A stretch of DNA of 64,000 bases from Paraburkholderia sp. ZP32-5 (GTDB lineage: Bacteria; Pseudomonadota; Gammaproteobacteria; Burkholderiales; Burkholderiaceae). The stretch spans positions 124,001 to 188,000 of the forward strand of contig NZ_JAJEJP010000001.1 in NCBI RefSeq assembly GCF_021390495.1, in the 5' to 3' direction. How positions within the stretch are numbered: position 1 is the first letter of the stretch; each line of letters opens with the position of its first letter. The translations under genes and the position numbers were made by a program. The notes under the pieces were generated by a model, which worked only from the letters and a program-made list of their open reading frames with translations, had not been told where the DNA came from and searched no databases. This document shows, piece by piece, positions 25,981 to 35,399 of the stretch.

Positions 25981-26970
25981 ATGAGTCATTCGTTGCGCGT
26001 CATCTTCGCCGGTACGCCGGAATTCGCCGCGGCCGCGCTGGCCGCGATTCATCGTGCCGGTTTTCCGGTGCCGCTCGTGCTGACCCAGCCGGATCGCCCT
26101 GCCGGTCGCGGCATGAAACTGCAGGCGAGTCCGGTCAAGCGCTATGCGCAGGAGCACGGGCTGACGGTTGCGCAGCCCACGTCGCTGCGCCGCGCCGGCA
26201 AATATCCACAGGAAGCCGCCGCCGCGATCGATCAACTGCGTGCCACGCCGCACGATGTGATGGTGGTGGCCGCGTACGGCCTGATCCTGCCGCAGGAAGT
26301 GCTCGATATTCCGCGCTTCGGTTGCATCAACATCCACGCGTCGCTGCTGCCGCGCTGGCGCGGCGCGGCGCCGATCCATCGCGCGATCGAAGCCGGTGAC
26401 GCGCAAACCGGCATTACGCTGATGCAGATGGACGCCGGCCTCGACACCGGCGCGATGATCTCCGAAATGCGCACGCCCATCGACGCCGACGACACCACCG
26501 CCACGCTGCACGACCGTCTCGCCGACGGCGGCGCGCGACTGATCGTCGACGCGCTGGTCGAACTCGAACGCGCCGGCAAGCTCGCGTCGACGCCGCAACC
26601 GGCGGACGGCGTCACCTACGCCGAAAAAATCGCCAAACACGAGGCGGCGCTCGACTGGCGCCGGCCGGCCGAGGCACTCGCGCGTCAGGTGCGCGCGTTC
26701 GACCCGTTCCCCGGCGGCGCTGCGACGCTCGAAGACGGCAGCCTCATCAAGATCTGGGGCGCCATTGCCGCGCCGGTTTCGGGCGGCCAGAAGGCGCCCG
26801 GCATCATCACCGAGGTTTCACCTGAAGGCGTGGTCGTGGCTTGTGGCGAAGGCGGGCTGCGTTTGACGCAATTGCAGAAACCCGGCGGCAAGCGACTGCC
26901 GGTACGCGAGTTCCTCGCTGGCTCGACGCTCGCCGTGGGGCAGCACTTTCAACTTCTCGACGCAGAATAA
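25981..26970 (+). CDS. fmt: Methionyl-tRNA formyltransferase
   Basis: A 329-residue enzyme that formylates initiator Met-tRNA with 10-formyl-THF. It shows the Rossmann start [10 protein letters not shown], the catalytic-region motif [16 protein letters not shown] (with Asn and His) and [14 protein letters not shown]. The C-terminal OB-like domain covers the last 100 residues. It follows def in the same operon. Confidence 0.98.
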   Translation: MSHSLRVIFAGTPEFAAAALAAIHRAGFPVPLVLTQPDRPAGRGMKLQASPVKRYAQEHGLTVAQPTSLRRAGKYPQEAAAAIDQLRATPHDVMVVAAYGLILPQEVLDIPRFGCINIHASLLPRWRGAAPIHRAIEAGDAQTGITLMQMDAGLDTGAMISEMRTPIDADDTTATLHDRLADGGARLIVDALVELERAGKLASTPQPADGVTYAEKIAKHEAALDWRRPAEALARQVRAFDPFPGGAATLEDGSLIKIWGAIAAPVSGGQKAPGIITEVSPEGVVVACGEGGLRLTQLQKPGGKRLPVREFLAGSTLAVGQHFQLLDAE

Positions 26971-26986
26971 CCGCGTTGCCCACTGC

Positions 26987-27016
26987 GTGAACATCGGCCA
27001 TTCGGCCGATGTTCAC
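26987..27016 (+). repeat. Long hairpin downstream of fmt
   Basis: GTGAACATCGGCC (26987-26999) and its exact reverse complement (27004-27016) form a perfect 13-bp stem with loop ATTC. No T-run follows; C/G-rich sequence does. It could be a factor-assisted terminator or a 3' stabilising structure for the def-fmt transcript. Confidence 0.55.
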
Positions 27017-27086
27017 GGCCCCCGCCGCGGGCCTGCCGCGCGTTAGAATTCTCCATGCAATAGCCAAAGTTTCGAGGGTTCATCCC

Positions 27087-27731
27087 ATGTTCGGCATCGT
27101 CCATTTCGAGTTTTTCGTCGTCGCGGTTTTTCTGCTGAATATCACGCCGGGGCCGGATACCGCTTATATCGTCGGGCGCAGCGTCGCGCAGGGCCGTGGC
27201 GCGGGGCTGATGTCGGCACTCGGTATTTCGGCGGGTTGCTGCATTCACTCGCTTGCCTGCGCGTTCGGTCTGACCGCGCTGCTCGCCGCGTCGGCCACGG
27301 CGTTTACCGTCGTCAAGTTCATCGGCGCGATTTATCTGATTTACCTCGGCGTGCGCCTCATTTTCGCGAAGCCGGCGGCGGATGCGCCCGCGGGCGAAGC
27401 GCGCGTATCGGCGGCAACGCCGAAGTCGCTGCGCCAGCTTTTCCTGCAAGGTTTCTGGACCAACGTGCTGAACCCGAAGGTGGTGCTGTTCTTCGTGTCG
27501 TTCTTCCCGCAATTCGTCGCGACGGGCAGCGATCACAAAACCTTCGCGTTTCTGACGCTCGGCGCGGTGTTCGTGGTCATGAGCATGATCTGGAACAGTT
27601 TTGTCGCGTGGATCGCGGGCAGCGTGACGCAGCGCTTCTCCGGTAAGCCCACGGTGAAACGGTGGCTCGATCGCGGCGTCGGCAGTGCGTTCGTCGGCCT
27701 TGGGATCAAGCTCGCCACCGCGTCGCGATGA
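27087..27731 (+). CDS. LysE/RhtB-family amino acid exporter
   Basis: A 214-residue integral membrane protein with about six hydrophobic segments. The family signature NITPGPDTAYIVGRSVAQGR occurs near the start, followed by GISAGCCIHSLACAFGL and later WTNVLNPKVVLFFVSFFPQF. Such transporters export amino acids such as lysine, threonine or homoserine lactones; the substrate here cannot be told. ATG 27087 is chosen because GAGG lies 10 nt upstream and the LysE signature starts there; a longer frame has no supporting site. Confidence 0.9.
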   Translation: MFGIVHFEFFVVAVFLLNITPGPDTAYIVGRSVAQGRGAGLMSALGISAGCCIHSLACAFGLTALLAASATAFTVVKFIGAIYLIYLGVRLIFAKPAADAPAGEARVSAATPKSLRQLFLQGFWTNVLNPKVVLFFVSFFPQFVATGSDHKTFAFLTLGAVFVVMSMIWNSFVAWIAGSVTQRFSGKPTVKRWLDRGVGSAFVGLGIKLATASR

Positions 27732-27836
27732 TTGAATTTTCCTTGACTGCCCTTATCTAACATTTAGCTTACAATCTGACGCCGCGATCGCGCGGCGTAG
27801 AGACGAAGCCCACGCTTGGGGCAAGGAGTAGCAGAC

Positions 27837-28694
27837 ATGTTCAATTGGGTCAAAACCGCGATGTTGATGGCTGCCATCACGGCCCTTTTCATCGTGATCG
27901 GCGGGATGATCGGCGGTTCGCGCGGCATGATGCTCGCGCTGATCATCGCGCTCGGGATGAATTTCTTCTCGTACTGGTTTTCCGACAAGATGGTGCTGCG
28001 CATGTACAACGCGCAGGAGGTCGACGAAAACAGTGCGCCGCAGTTCTATCGGATGGTGCGCGAGCTTGCCACGCGCGCGAACCTGCCGATGCCGCGCGTG
28101 TACCTGATCAACGAAGACGCGCCGAACGCGTTCGCGACCGGCCGCAATCCAGAGAACGCGGCGGTCGCGGCGACTACCGGCATCCTGCGGGTGCTGTCCG
28201 AGCGCGAAATGCGCGGCGTGATGGCGCACGAACTCGCGCACGTCAAGCATCGCGACATTCTGATCTCGACGATTTCGGCCACGATGGCCGGCGCGATCTC
28301 CGCGTTGGCGAACTTCGCGATGTTCTTCGGCGGCCGCGACGAAAACGGCCGTCCCTCGAACCCGATCGCAAGCATCGCGGTTGCGCTGCTCGCACCGATC
28401 GCCGGTGCGCTGATCCAGATGGCAATTTCGCGTGCGCGTGAATTCGAAGCCGACCGTGGTGGCGCGCAGATTTCCGGCGATCCGCAGGCGCTCGCTGCGG
28501 CGCTCGACAAGATCCATCGCTACGCGAGCGGTATTCCGTTCCCGACCGCGGAGGCGCATCCGGCCACCGCGCAGATGATGATCATGAACCCGCTGTCGGG
28601 TGGCGGCATCGCGAGCCTGTTCTCGACTCACCCGGCCACCGAGGAACGTATCGCGCGCCTGATGGACATGGCGCGCACGGGACGCTTCGACTGA
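27837..28694 (+). CDS. htpX: Membrane zinc protease HtpX
   Basis: A 285-residue M48 protease of the inner membrane, involved in quality control of misfolded membrane proteins. Two N-terminal hydrophobic segments (about residues 7-45) precede HELAH ([11 protein letters not shown]), and a second pair of segments follows; the third zinc ligand lies in [12 protein letters not shown] 27837 is set by AAGGAG just upstream. It is followed by a strong terminator and is probably a single-gene unit. Confidence 0.96.
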   Translation: MFNWVKTAMLMAAITALFIVIGGMIGGSRGMMLALIIALGMNFFSYWFSDKMVLRMYNAQEVDENSAPQFYRMVRELATRANLPMPRVYLINEDAPNAFATGRNPENAAVAATTGILRVLSEREMRGVMAHELAHVKHRDILISTISATMAGAISALANFAMFFGGRDENGRPSNPIASIAVALLAPIAGALIQMAISRAREFEADRGGAQISGDPQALAAALDKIHRYASGIPFPTAEAHPATAQMMIMNPLSGGGIASLFSTHPATEERIARLMDMARTGRFD

Positions 28695-28730
28695 GTGGCC
28701 GAACCGCTGTAGCGGTCAGCACGGAATACT

Positions 28731-28763
28731 GAAAAGCGGGCCAGCGCGGCCCGCTTTTTTTTT
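28731..28763 (+). terminator. Intrinsic terminator after htpX
   Basis: GCGGGCC (28736-28742) and GGCCCGC (28748-28754) with loop AGCGC, followed by nine T residues; four A residues precede the stem. Confidence 0.92.
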
Positions 28764-28892
28764 CGCGTCTGCATTGCCGTTGCGCGACGACACGGCCGCG
28801 ATCATCGGCCCGCGGCAGCCGCCGCCCAGCGCCACGCTACAATGTGTGCAGTTTGCGCCGCGCGTTCCGTGCGGCTTGCCCTAGCCCTCTTC

Positions 28893-30341
28893 ATGACTTC
28901 AAAGCCTTCTTCGCGTTCTGCTTCCTCGCCGGCGCGTTCGCGCGATTCCCGTTTGTCGATGCTGCACCTGTCGCCCGAATCGCTCGGGTTCGCGCTCGAC
29001 TGCGCCGCTCAGGCCGTCGGCGCCGTACGTCTCGGCGCGGCATTGCCCGCGGCGTTGCAGAGCGTTTTCGTCGCGGTGCCCGAAGGCAGTGTCGCGGCGG
29101 CGCGTGGCGCGGTGCAGGACATCGCGTACCGGACGATGCGACGCCTCGCGCTTGTCGAGTGGCTGATCGCGAAGCTCGTGAAGAAAGCGCCGCCGCCGCA
29201 TGTCGGGCATATGCTCGAGTGCGCGCTCGCGCTGCTCGTCGACGACGAAGCGAGCGCCGCCTACACGCCTTTCACGGTAGTCGATCAGGCAGTCAGCGCG
29301 ATCAGCGCGCGCCGCGAATTCGCATTCGCGAAAGGGCTCGTCAACGCGGTGCTGCGTAATTTCCTGCGTGAGCGCGATACGCTGCTCGCCGCCGCGCAAG
29401 CCAACGAGGTCGCACGCTGGAATTACCCGGCATGGTGGATCGACGCGGTGAAGCGTGCATGGCCCGATGCGTGGCAGGCCGTGCTGGCCGCCGGCAACAC
29501 GCACGGTCCACTGACACTGCGCGTGAACGTGCGCCATTCGACGGTCGACGCCTATCTGCAAGTGCTGCAACGGCATCAGATTGCGGCGAGCAAAGCGGGC
29601 GAACAGGCGGTGACGCTTGCGACGCCGATGTCCGTCGAGCGCATCCCCGGTTTCAACGAAGGCGTCGTGTCCGTACAGGACGCGGGCGCGCAACTCGCGG
29701 CGCAACTGCTCGGCGCGCGCGATGGCATGCGCGTGCTCGATGCGTGCGCGGCGCCCGGCGGCAAGACCGGTCATCTGCTCGAACTCGCCAATATTCAGCT
29801 CGTCGCGCTCGAAAGCGATGCGTCGCGCGCGCGACGCATCGGCGAAAACCTGCGGCGCCTGAAGCTCGAGGCGGAGGTGCGCATCGGCGACGCGGGCACG
29901 CCCGCGCAATGGCATGACGACCTCGATCAGCCGTTCGACCGCATTCTCGCCGACGTACCGTGCTCGGCGTCGGGCATCGTGCGGCGTCATCCGGATATCC
30001 GCTGGCTGCGTCGCGCATCGGACATCGCCGCGCTTGTCGCCGAGCAGCGCCGCATTCTCGACGCGCTGTGGCCGCTCGTAAAACCAGGCGGCGAGTTGCT
30101 TTACGTTACGTGCTCGATATTCCCCGAAGAAGGCGAGTTGCAGGCGCAGTGGTTTGGAAACAAGCATCAGGATGCGGTACGATTGGACGCGCCGGGGCAA
30201 CTGTTACCCGCAGTTGCCCGCGCGCCCGCCGATTCGTCGGCCGGTTCTCAAGCCGGACTGCCCGCGCAATACAGCGAAGAGAGCGCCGGTGCGAACTCAG
30301 ACCACGACGGATTTTTCTACGCGCGCTTTCAGAAACGGTGA
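28893..30341 (+). CDS. rsmB: 16S rRNA (cytosine(967)-C5)-methyltransferase RsmB
   Basis: A protein of about 482 residues. The N-terminal NusB-like domain comes first, followed by an AdoMet-dependent RNA methyltransferase: DACAAPGGKTGH (motif I), ADVPCSASGIVRRHPDIRW (motif IV, with Cys) and YVTCSIFPEEGE (motif VI, with the catalytic Cys). It should methylate C967 of 16S rRNA. It begins the rsmB-DUF4390-ntrY-ntrX run; its TGA overlaps the GTG of the DUF4390 gene. ATG 28893 is the likely start; a longer frame from 28842 lacks support. Confidence 0.94.
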   Translation: MTSKPSSRSASSPARSRDSRLSMLHLSPESLGFALDCAAQAVGAVRLGAALPAALQSVFVAVPEGSVAAARGAVQDIAYRTMRRLALVEWLIAKLVKKAPPPHVGHMLECALALLVDDEASAAYTPFTVVDQAVSAISARREFAFAKGLVNAVLRNFLRERDTLLAAAQANEVARWNYPAWWIDAVKRAWPDAWQAVLAAGNTHGPLTLRVNVRHSTVDAYLQVLQRHQIAASKAGEQAVTLATPMSVERIPGFNEGVVSVQDAGAQLAAQLLGARDGMRVLDACAAPGGKTGHLLELANIQLVALESDASRARRIGENLRRLKLEAEVRIGDAGTPAQWHDDLDQPFDRILADVPCSASGIVRRHPDIRWLRRASDIAALVAEQRRILDALWPLVKPGGELLYVTCSIFPEEGELQAQWFGNKHQDAVRLDAPGQLLPAVARAPADSSAGSQAGLPAQYSEESAGANSDHDGFFYARFQKR

Positions 30342-30937
30342 CCATCAAACGCTTCTTCCCGCTTCGGCTCGCTGCCGTGCTCTGGATCGCGCTGGCCGTC
30401 TGGCTTGCAGCGCCGGGCGTGGCGCATGCCGATTCGATCGCGGTGCAGCGCGCGTCGCTGCAAGCCGATAACGGCGGCTGGAGTCTCGACGCGCATTTCG
30501 ACTTCGAGCTGAACAGCAACCTCGAAGACGCGGTCAACAAAGGCATTCCGCTTTACTTCACGACCGATTTCGAACTGAGCCGGCCGCGCTGGTACTGGTT
30601 CGACGAGCAGCCGGTCAGCGTGTCGCAGAGTCTGCGCCTGTCGTTCCAGCCGCTCACGCGCGAGTATCGTGTGTCGAGCGTGTCGTCGGGCGGCTTGCAG
30701 CTCGGTTTTTCCACGCTCAAGGACGCGCTCGCGGTGATCAAGCACATCACGTCATGGCACGTGATCGACCGTAATCAGGTGCGCGCCGACGAAACCTATA
30801 CTGCGTCGGTACGCATGCAACTCGACATCGCGCTGATGCCCAAGCCGTTCCAGATCGACGCAGTGAACAACCGCGACTGGAACCTCGCCTCCGACTGGAA
30901 GCGCTTTACCTTCACGGCGACCGAACGTGCTAAATAA
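30338..30937 (+). CDS. DUF4390 protein, exported
   Basis: A 199-residue protein starting at GTG 30338, overlapping the rsmB stop by 4 nt (GTGA). It begins with a typical signal peptide: basic start, hydrophobic stretch LAAVLWIALAVWLAAPGVAHA, then the mature region. The remaining sequence matches the DUF4390 family, of unknown function, which in betaproteobacteria precedes ntrY. Its stop region overlaps the ATG of ntrY by 11 nt. It may be a periplasmic helper for the NtrY sensor, which is only an inference from gene order. Confidence 0.88.
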   Translation: MTIKRFFPLRLAAVLWIALAVWLAAPGVAHADSIAVQRASLQADNGGWSLDAHFDFELNSNLEDAVNKGIPLYFTTDFELSRPRWYWFDEQPVSVSQSLRLSFQPLTREYRVSSVSSGGLQLGFSTLKDALAVIKHITSWHVIDRNQVRADETYTASVRMQLDIALMPKPFQIDAVNNRDWNLASDWKRFTFTATERAK

Positions 30938-33356
30938 AGTGCGCTCATCCTCCACAAGCGTCAGCAGCATCGTCGTGCGCGTGCTGGTGTCGACGGTCGC
31001 AGTGACGGCCGTGCTGTTGCTCGTGCTGCTGGCCGCCGCGAGCGCGAACACCGAATTCTTCGATCGCTATTACCAGTGGCTGTACGCGGCCAACGTGGCG
31101 GTCGCGATGATCTTCCTGCTGGTGGTGACGGCGCTCGTCATCATCATTGCCGTGCGATTGCGCACCGGTAAGTTCGGTACGCGGCTGCTCGCGAAACTCG
31201 CGTTCTTCATGGCGCTTGTCGGCGTGGTGCCGGGCGGCATTATCTATATCGTGTCGTATCAGTTCGTGTCGCGCAGTATCGAATCGTGGTTCGACGTGAA
31301 CGTCGAAACCGCGCTCGCGTCGGGTCTGAATCTGGGGCGGGGCATGCTCGACGCATCGCTGTCCGATCTGCAGACGAAGGCACGTCTGATGGCCGAGCAA
31401 CTGGCGAGCGCCGACGCGGCCGGCACGACGCTGACGCTACTGCGCCTGCGCGACCAGTTCGGCGTGCAGGAGGCGACGATCGTCGAGCCGAGCCGCAGCG
31501 GCATGTCGGGCGCGACGCCGGACATGCACGTGATTGCGCAGGCCTCCGGCAATTACGCGATGCTGCTGTCGAACGATCTGCCCACGCCGCTGATGATCGA
31601 ACAGGCGCGTGGCCGCGGCTATGCGGCGATCGAAGGCGAGGTGGATGGCGATCCGCAAGCGAAGGGCGGCAAGGGCACGCTGCGGCTGCGCGTCGTGCAG
31701 CGCATCCCCGATTCGAACGCATCGCAGTTACAGCCTGTCGAGCGCTTTCTGCAACTCACGCAACCGGTGTCGCAGACGCTCGCGCGCAATGCCGATTCGG
31801 TGCAGCGCGCGTATCGTGAATATCAGGAGAAGGCACTTGGCCGCACCGGTCTGCGCAAGATGTATATCGGTACGCTGACGCTGTCGCTGTTTCTCGCGAC
31901 CTTCATCGCGATGATGCTCGCGCTCGCGCTCGGCAATCAGCTTGCGCGGCCGCTGTTCCTGCTCGCGCAGGGCACGAAGGAAATCACCGAGGGTGACTAC
32001 ACGCCGAAGCGCGAGATCAAATCGCGCGATGAACTCGGCTTTCTGACGCAGTCGTTCAACGCGATGACGCGGCAGTTGTCCGAGGCACGCGCCGCGGTCG
32101 AAAAGAACCGCGTCGCGCTCGAGCATTCGAAGACCTATCTGGAAAGCATCCTCGCGAATCTCACTGCGGGCGTGTTCGTGTTCGACCGGCAGTTCCGGCT
32201 CACCACCGCGAATCGCGGCGCCGAACGGATTTTCCGCCAGCCGTTCCAGACCGTGCTCGGTTCGTCGCTCGACCAGATCAGCGTGCTGAGCGAATTCGGC
32301 GCGATGGTGCGCAAGGCCTTCGCCGATCGCGAGGCGGCGAGCGAGGACGGTCACGACGACAACGGCCACTGGCAGCAGCAGTTCTCGGTGCAGGTGCCGG
32401 GCGAAACCGAGCCGCTTACGTTGCTCGTGCGCGGTGCGCGCCTCGTGGCAGCGACCGAACGCGATGCCGAAGACATGCAGACCTCGGGCTATGTGATCGT
32501 GTTCGACGACATCTCCGACGTGATCTCCGCGCAGCGTTCGATTGCATGGGGCGAAGTCGCGCGGCGTCTCGCGCACGAGATCAAGAATCCGCTCACGCCG
32601 ATCCAGCTGTCCGCCGAGCGTCTGCAGATGAAGCTCGCCGACAAGCTCGCGCCGTCGGACGCGGACGTGCTCAAGCGCGGCGCGACGACGATCGTCAATC
32701 AGGTCGCGGCGATGAAGCAGATGGTCGACAATTTCCGCGACTACGCGCGCACGCCGCCCGCGGTGCTCGCGCATTTGCAGTTGAACGATCTGGTCAGCGA
32801 AGTGCTCACGCTGTACGGTATCGAGGAAGGCAAGGGCGCGATCCAGGTGGAGCTCGCCGCGCTGCCGGCGATTCGCGGCGACGCGACGCAACTGCGCCAG
32901 GTGATTCACAACCTGCTGCAGAACGCGCAGGACGCAGTGGCCGAGGTCGGGCATCCGCGTGTTTTGCTCGAGACGAGGACAGTAGAATACGGAGACCCCG
33001 ACGCGGAAGGAAAGGTGCGTGTCGCGGTACGTCTGACCGTGTCGGATAACGGACCGGGCTTCCCCACGCGCATTCTCACGCGCGCGTTCGAGCCTTACGT
33101 GACGACCAAGGCGAAGGGCACGGGCCTGGGTCTTGCGATGGTCAAGAAGATCGTCGACGAGCATGGCGCGCGCATCGATATTCGTAATCGCATGAAAGCC
33201 GGCGATGTGATCGAAGGCGCGCAGATTTCGATCCTCTTCCTTCAACTGGCGGACGGCACCTCAACGCCCGACGCGCCGGGTAGCGGCGCGCATCCGGCGC
33301 ACGGCGGCGCGGCGCGAGGAACGACAAAAGCAACAGTGCAGACAAGGGCAGCGTAA
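30927..33356 (+). CDS. ntrY: NtrY-type sensor histidine kinase
   Basis: An 809-residue membrane kinase. Transmembrane segments near residues 15-40, 52-75 and 90-112 frame a periplasmic region; another follows near 310-335. Then come HAMP (NQLARPLFLLAQGTKEI), a PAS domain (FDRQFRLTTANRGAERIF), the phosphorylation site His550 in RLAHEIKNPLTPIQLSAERL, an N-box HNLLQNAQDA, and G-boxes DNGPGFP and GTGLGLAMVKKI. It phosphorylates the NtrX-like regulator encoded directly downstream with no gap. The pair is linked to nitrogen and redox control in other bacteria. Confidence 0.94.
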   Translation: MLNKVRSSSTSVSSIVVRVLVSTVAVTAVLLLVLLAAASANTEFFDRYYQWLYAANVAVAMIFLLVVTALVIIIAVRLRTGKFGTRLLAKLAFFMALVGVVPGGIIYIVSYQFVSRSIESWFDVNVETALASGLNLGRGMLDASLSDLQTKARLMAEQLASADAAGTTLTLLRLRDQFGVQEATIVEPSRSGMSGATPDMHVIAQASGNYAMLLSNDLPTPLMIEQARGRGYAAIEGEVDGDPQAKGGKGTLRLRVVQRIPDSNASQLQPVERFLQLTQPVSQTLARNADSVQRAYREYQEKALGRTGLRKMYIGTLTLSLFLATFIAMMLALALGNQLARPLFLLAQGTKEITEGDYTPKREIKSRDELGFLTQSFNAMTRQLSEARAAVEKNRVALEHSKTYLESILANLTAGVFVFDRQFRLTTANRGAERIFRQPFQTVLGSSLDQISVLSEFGAMVRKAFADREAASEDGHDDNGHWQQQFSVQVPGETEPLTLLVRGARLVAATERDAEDMQTSGYVIVFDDISDVISAQRSIAWGEVARRLAHEIKNPLTPIQLSAERLQMKLADKLAPSDADVLKRGATTIVNQVAAMKQMVDNFRDYARTPPAVLAHLQLNDLVSEVLTLYGIEEGKGAIQVELAALPAIRGDATQLRQVIHNLLQNAQDAVAEVGHPRVLLETRTVEYGDPDAEGKVRVAVRLTVSDNGPGFPTRILTRAFEPYVTTKAKGTGLGLAMVKKIVDEHGARIDIRNRMKAGDVIEGAQISILFLQLADGTSTPDAPGSGAHPAHGGAARGTTKATVQTRAA

Positions 33357-34046
33357 ATGGCAACCATCCTGGTGGTAGATGATGAAATGGGCATCCGGGA
33401 ATTGCTCTCGGAGATCCTGAGCGACGAAGGTCATGTCGTGGAGGCCGCTGAAAATGCGCAGGAGGCGCGCGAGTTCCGTCTGCGCCAGGCGCCGGACCTC
33501 GTGCTGCTCGACATCTGGATGCCCGATACCGACGGCGTGACGCTGCTCAAGGAATGGGCCGCGCAAGGTCAGTTGACGATGCCGGTCATCATGATGTCCG
33601 GTCACGCGACGATTGACACCGCGGTCGAAGCCACCAAGATCGGGGCGCTCAATTTCCTCGAAAAGCCGATCGCGTTGCAGAAGCTGCTGAAGGCGGTCGA
33701 GCAGGGTTTGGCGCGCGGCAATGCGGCGGCCGTACCCGGTGGTGCGACGACGAAGCCGGCCATGCCGGTGAGCGCATCGACGGTGGCGTCGGCGGCCGCG
33801 CTGCCGATGTTGTCGGCCGATGGCGTGAGCGGCGGCGCGCTTACGTCGCAAACCGCGTCGATCTCGTTCGATATCCCGTTGCGCGACGCACGCGATGCAT
33901 TCGAGCGCGCGTACTTCGAATATCACCTCGCGCGCGAGAACGGCAGCATGACGCGCGTCGCGGAGAAGACCGGTCTGGAGCGTACGCATCTTTATCGCAA
34001 GCTCAAGCAACTCGGCGTCGATCTCGGCAAGAACAAGGGGGAGTGA
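33357..34046 (+). CDS. ntrX: NtrX-type response regulator, short form without AAA+ domain
   Basis: A 229-residue regulator. The receiver domain carries DDE (8-10), phosphoacceptor Asp52 in LVLLDIWMPD, and Lys in FLEKP. An Ala/Ser/Pro-rich linker of about 50 residues leads to a Fis-type HTH at about 185-225 (ENGSMTRVAEKTGLERTHLYRKLKQLGV). The AAA+ sigma-54 activation domain of classical NtrX (about 450 residues) is missing. It therefore cannot activate sigma-54 directly and may act as a simple DNA-binding regulator. The start is directly after ntrY. Confidence 0.92.
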   Translation: MATILVVDDEMGIRELLSEILSDEGHVVEAAENAQEAREFRLRQAPDLVLLDIWMPDTDGVTLLKEWAAQGQLTMPVIMMSGHATIDTAVEATKIGALNFLEKPIALQKLLKAVEQGLARGNAAAVPGGATTKPAMPVSASTVASAAALPMLSADGVSGGALTSQTASISFDIPLRDARDAFERAYFEYHLARENGSMTRVAEKTGLERTHLYRKLKQLGVDLGKNKGE

Positions 34047-34098
34047 AGGTCACCCGTTGCGAGCAAAGGCTTCCCGGCAGCTTTTTTCGCGAAAGGGC

Positions 34099-34127
34099 TT
34101 GCTGAGCCGAAATCCCTTTGATATAGT
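34099..34127 (+). promoter_or_regulatory. Promoter of tRNA-Phe
   Basis: TTGCTG (34099-34104) and TATAGT (34122-34127) are 17 bp apart, and the tRNA starts 13 nt after the -10. Confidence 0.7.
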
Positions 34128-34140
34128 TTCGTTCTTCGTT

Positions 34141-34216
34141 GGCCCGGTAGCTCAGTTGGTAGAGCAGCGGATTGAAAATCCGCGTGTCGGTGGTTCGATT
34201 CCGCCCCAGGCCACCA
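34141..34216 (+). tRNA. tRNA-Phe (anticodon GAA)
   Basis: A 76-nt cloverleaf with encoded CCA. The anticodon loop is TTGAAAA with GAA at 34-36; the T arm is GGTGG-TTCGATT-CCGCC. The acceptor stem GGCCCGG/CCAGGCC has one C-A mismatch (C5 at 34145, A68 at 34208). A promoter lies 5' and a strong terminator 3'. Confidence 0.96.
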
Positions 34217-34222
34217 GGATTT

Positions 34223-34257
34223 AGCCCCAGGAAATCGCAAGATTTCCTGGGGCTTTT
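34223..34257 (+). terminator. Intrinsic terminator after tRNA-Phe
   Basis: AGCCCCAGGAAATC and GATTTCCTGGGGCT form a perfect 14-bp stem with loop GCAA, followed by TTT. Confidence 0.9.
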
Positions 34258-34595
34258 CCGTTTGGCGGACAGCTGTTGTTTCGGCCGAGCCAGCGAGGGC
34301 GCTGGCGGCAGGGGCGAGTGCCATTCGGTGCCGCGTGATAAAATCCGCGCCAGTTCAAGGACTTGCACGCAAGCGTGGCGTCCGGTTCGCAGAGACGCAG
34401 CGTGCAATGTGCAGTGCCCACCGCGCCAGACTCTTCGATTGACGATCGGCGGTATAAGCGCCCAGCCACGTTCACGCGCAACGCGCGACCTATACTGCTT
34501 TGGGCTGGCATAGTGCCGGCCCACGTCGCGCCGCGTTGCCTGCATCGCGTACCTCGCGCAGCGCGACGTCGCACTCTCATTCACGGAGTTTCACG
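34258..34595. other. Intergenic region upstream of queC
   Basis: About 340 bp between the tRNA-Phe terminator and queC. GGAG lies 8 nt before the queC GTG. I looked for a preQ1-type riboswitch and a clear promoter and found neither convincingly. Confidence 0.4.
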
Positions 34596-35327
34596 GTGAT
34601 CCGCAAAGACGCTAAGCGTAGCGCGCTCGTGCTGTTTTCCGGCGGCCAGGATTCCGCCACCTGTCTCGCATGGGCGCTCGATCGCTACGACACGGTCGAA
34701 ACGCTCGGCTTCGATTATGGTCAGCGGCATCGCGTCGAACTCGAGTGCCGTGAAGGGTTCCGTCAAGCCATCACGCGCGCGTTTCCGGCGTGGGCCGATC
34801 GTCTCGGCGACGACCACATGATCGATCTGTCGCTGCTCGGCGCGATCAGCGATACCGCGATGACGCGCGAGATCGAAATCGAGGCTTCGGCCAACGGCTT
34901 GCCGAACACGTTCGTGCCGGGCCGTAATCTGATGTTCATGACGATCGCCGCGGCCATTGCCTATCGGCGTGGTTTGCAGGTGCTGGTCGGCGGCATGTGC
35001 GAAACGGACTTTTCGGGCTATCCCGATTGCCGCGACGACACGATGAAGGCGTTGCAGGTCGCGCTGAATCTCGGCATGGATACGCGCTTCGCGCTCGAGA
35101 CGCCGCTGATGTGGCTCGACAAGGCCGACACATGGCGCCTCGCGCATGAGCTTGGTGGCGACGAACTCGTCGAACTGGTGCGTGTCGACACGCATACCTG
35201 CTACGTCGGCGAGCGCTCGGAACTGCATGCTTGGGGTTTTGGCTGTGGCGAATGCCCGGCATGCCGTCTGCGCAAACGCGGTTATGAAGCGTACCTCGCC
35301 GGCGAAAAGGTCACCGAGCCCGTCTAA
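34596..35327 (+). CDS. queC: 7-cyano-7-deazaguanine synthase
   Basis: A 243-residue ATP-dependent ligase that makes preQ0 from 7-carboxy-7-deazaguanine and ammonia. The PP-loop motif is SGGQDS (in [18 protein letters not shown]); the C-terminal zinc site is [14 protein letters not shown] with an upstream Cys in [10 protein letters not shown] use GTG 34596, with GGAG 8 nt upstream; a longer frame from 34500 is not supported by the family start. It is the first of three queuosine genes (queC-queE-queD). Confidence 0.95.
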   Translation: MIRKDAKRSALVLFSGGQDSATCLAWALDRYDTVETLGFDYGQRHRVELECREGFRQAITRAFPAWADRLGDDHMIDLSLLGAISDTAMTREIEIEASANGLPNTFVPGRNLMFMTIAAAIAYRRGLQVLVGGMCETDFSGYPDCRDDTMKALQVALNLGMDTRFALETPLMWLDKADTWRLAHELGGDELVELVRVDTHTCYVGERSELHAWGFGCGECPACRLRKRGYEAYLAGEKVTEPV

Positions 35328-35399
35328 CCGGCATTTCGCAGCAGTGCGAGAGCGGCACTCGCGAATCACTCATTTCAGGAACACAAGGCAGATAGCAGC

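Noticed and set aside
27744..27776. TTGACT and TACAAT upstream of htpX as a promoter
   Set aside because: The spacer is 21 bp, longer than normally used, so I did not list it.
31728..33245. 505-codon open frame on the minus strand
   Set aside because: Antisense to ntrY, whose kinase motifs are intact.
34438..34461. TTGACG and TATAAG upstream of queC as a promoter
   Set aside because: The spacer is only 8 bp, too short for a sigma-70 promoter.
34258..34595. preQ1 riboswitch before queC
   Set aside because: The region shows no short stem with the expected A-rich tail, and no candidate aptamer could be drawn.
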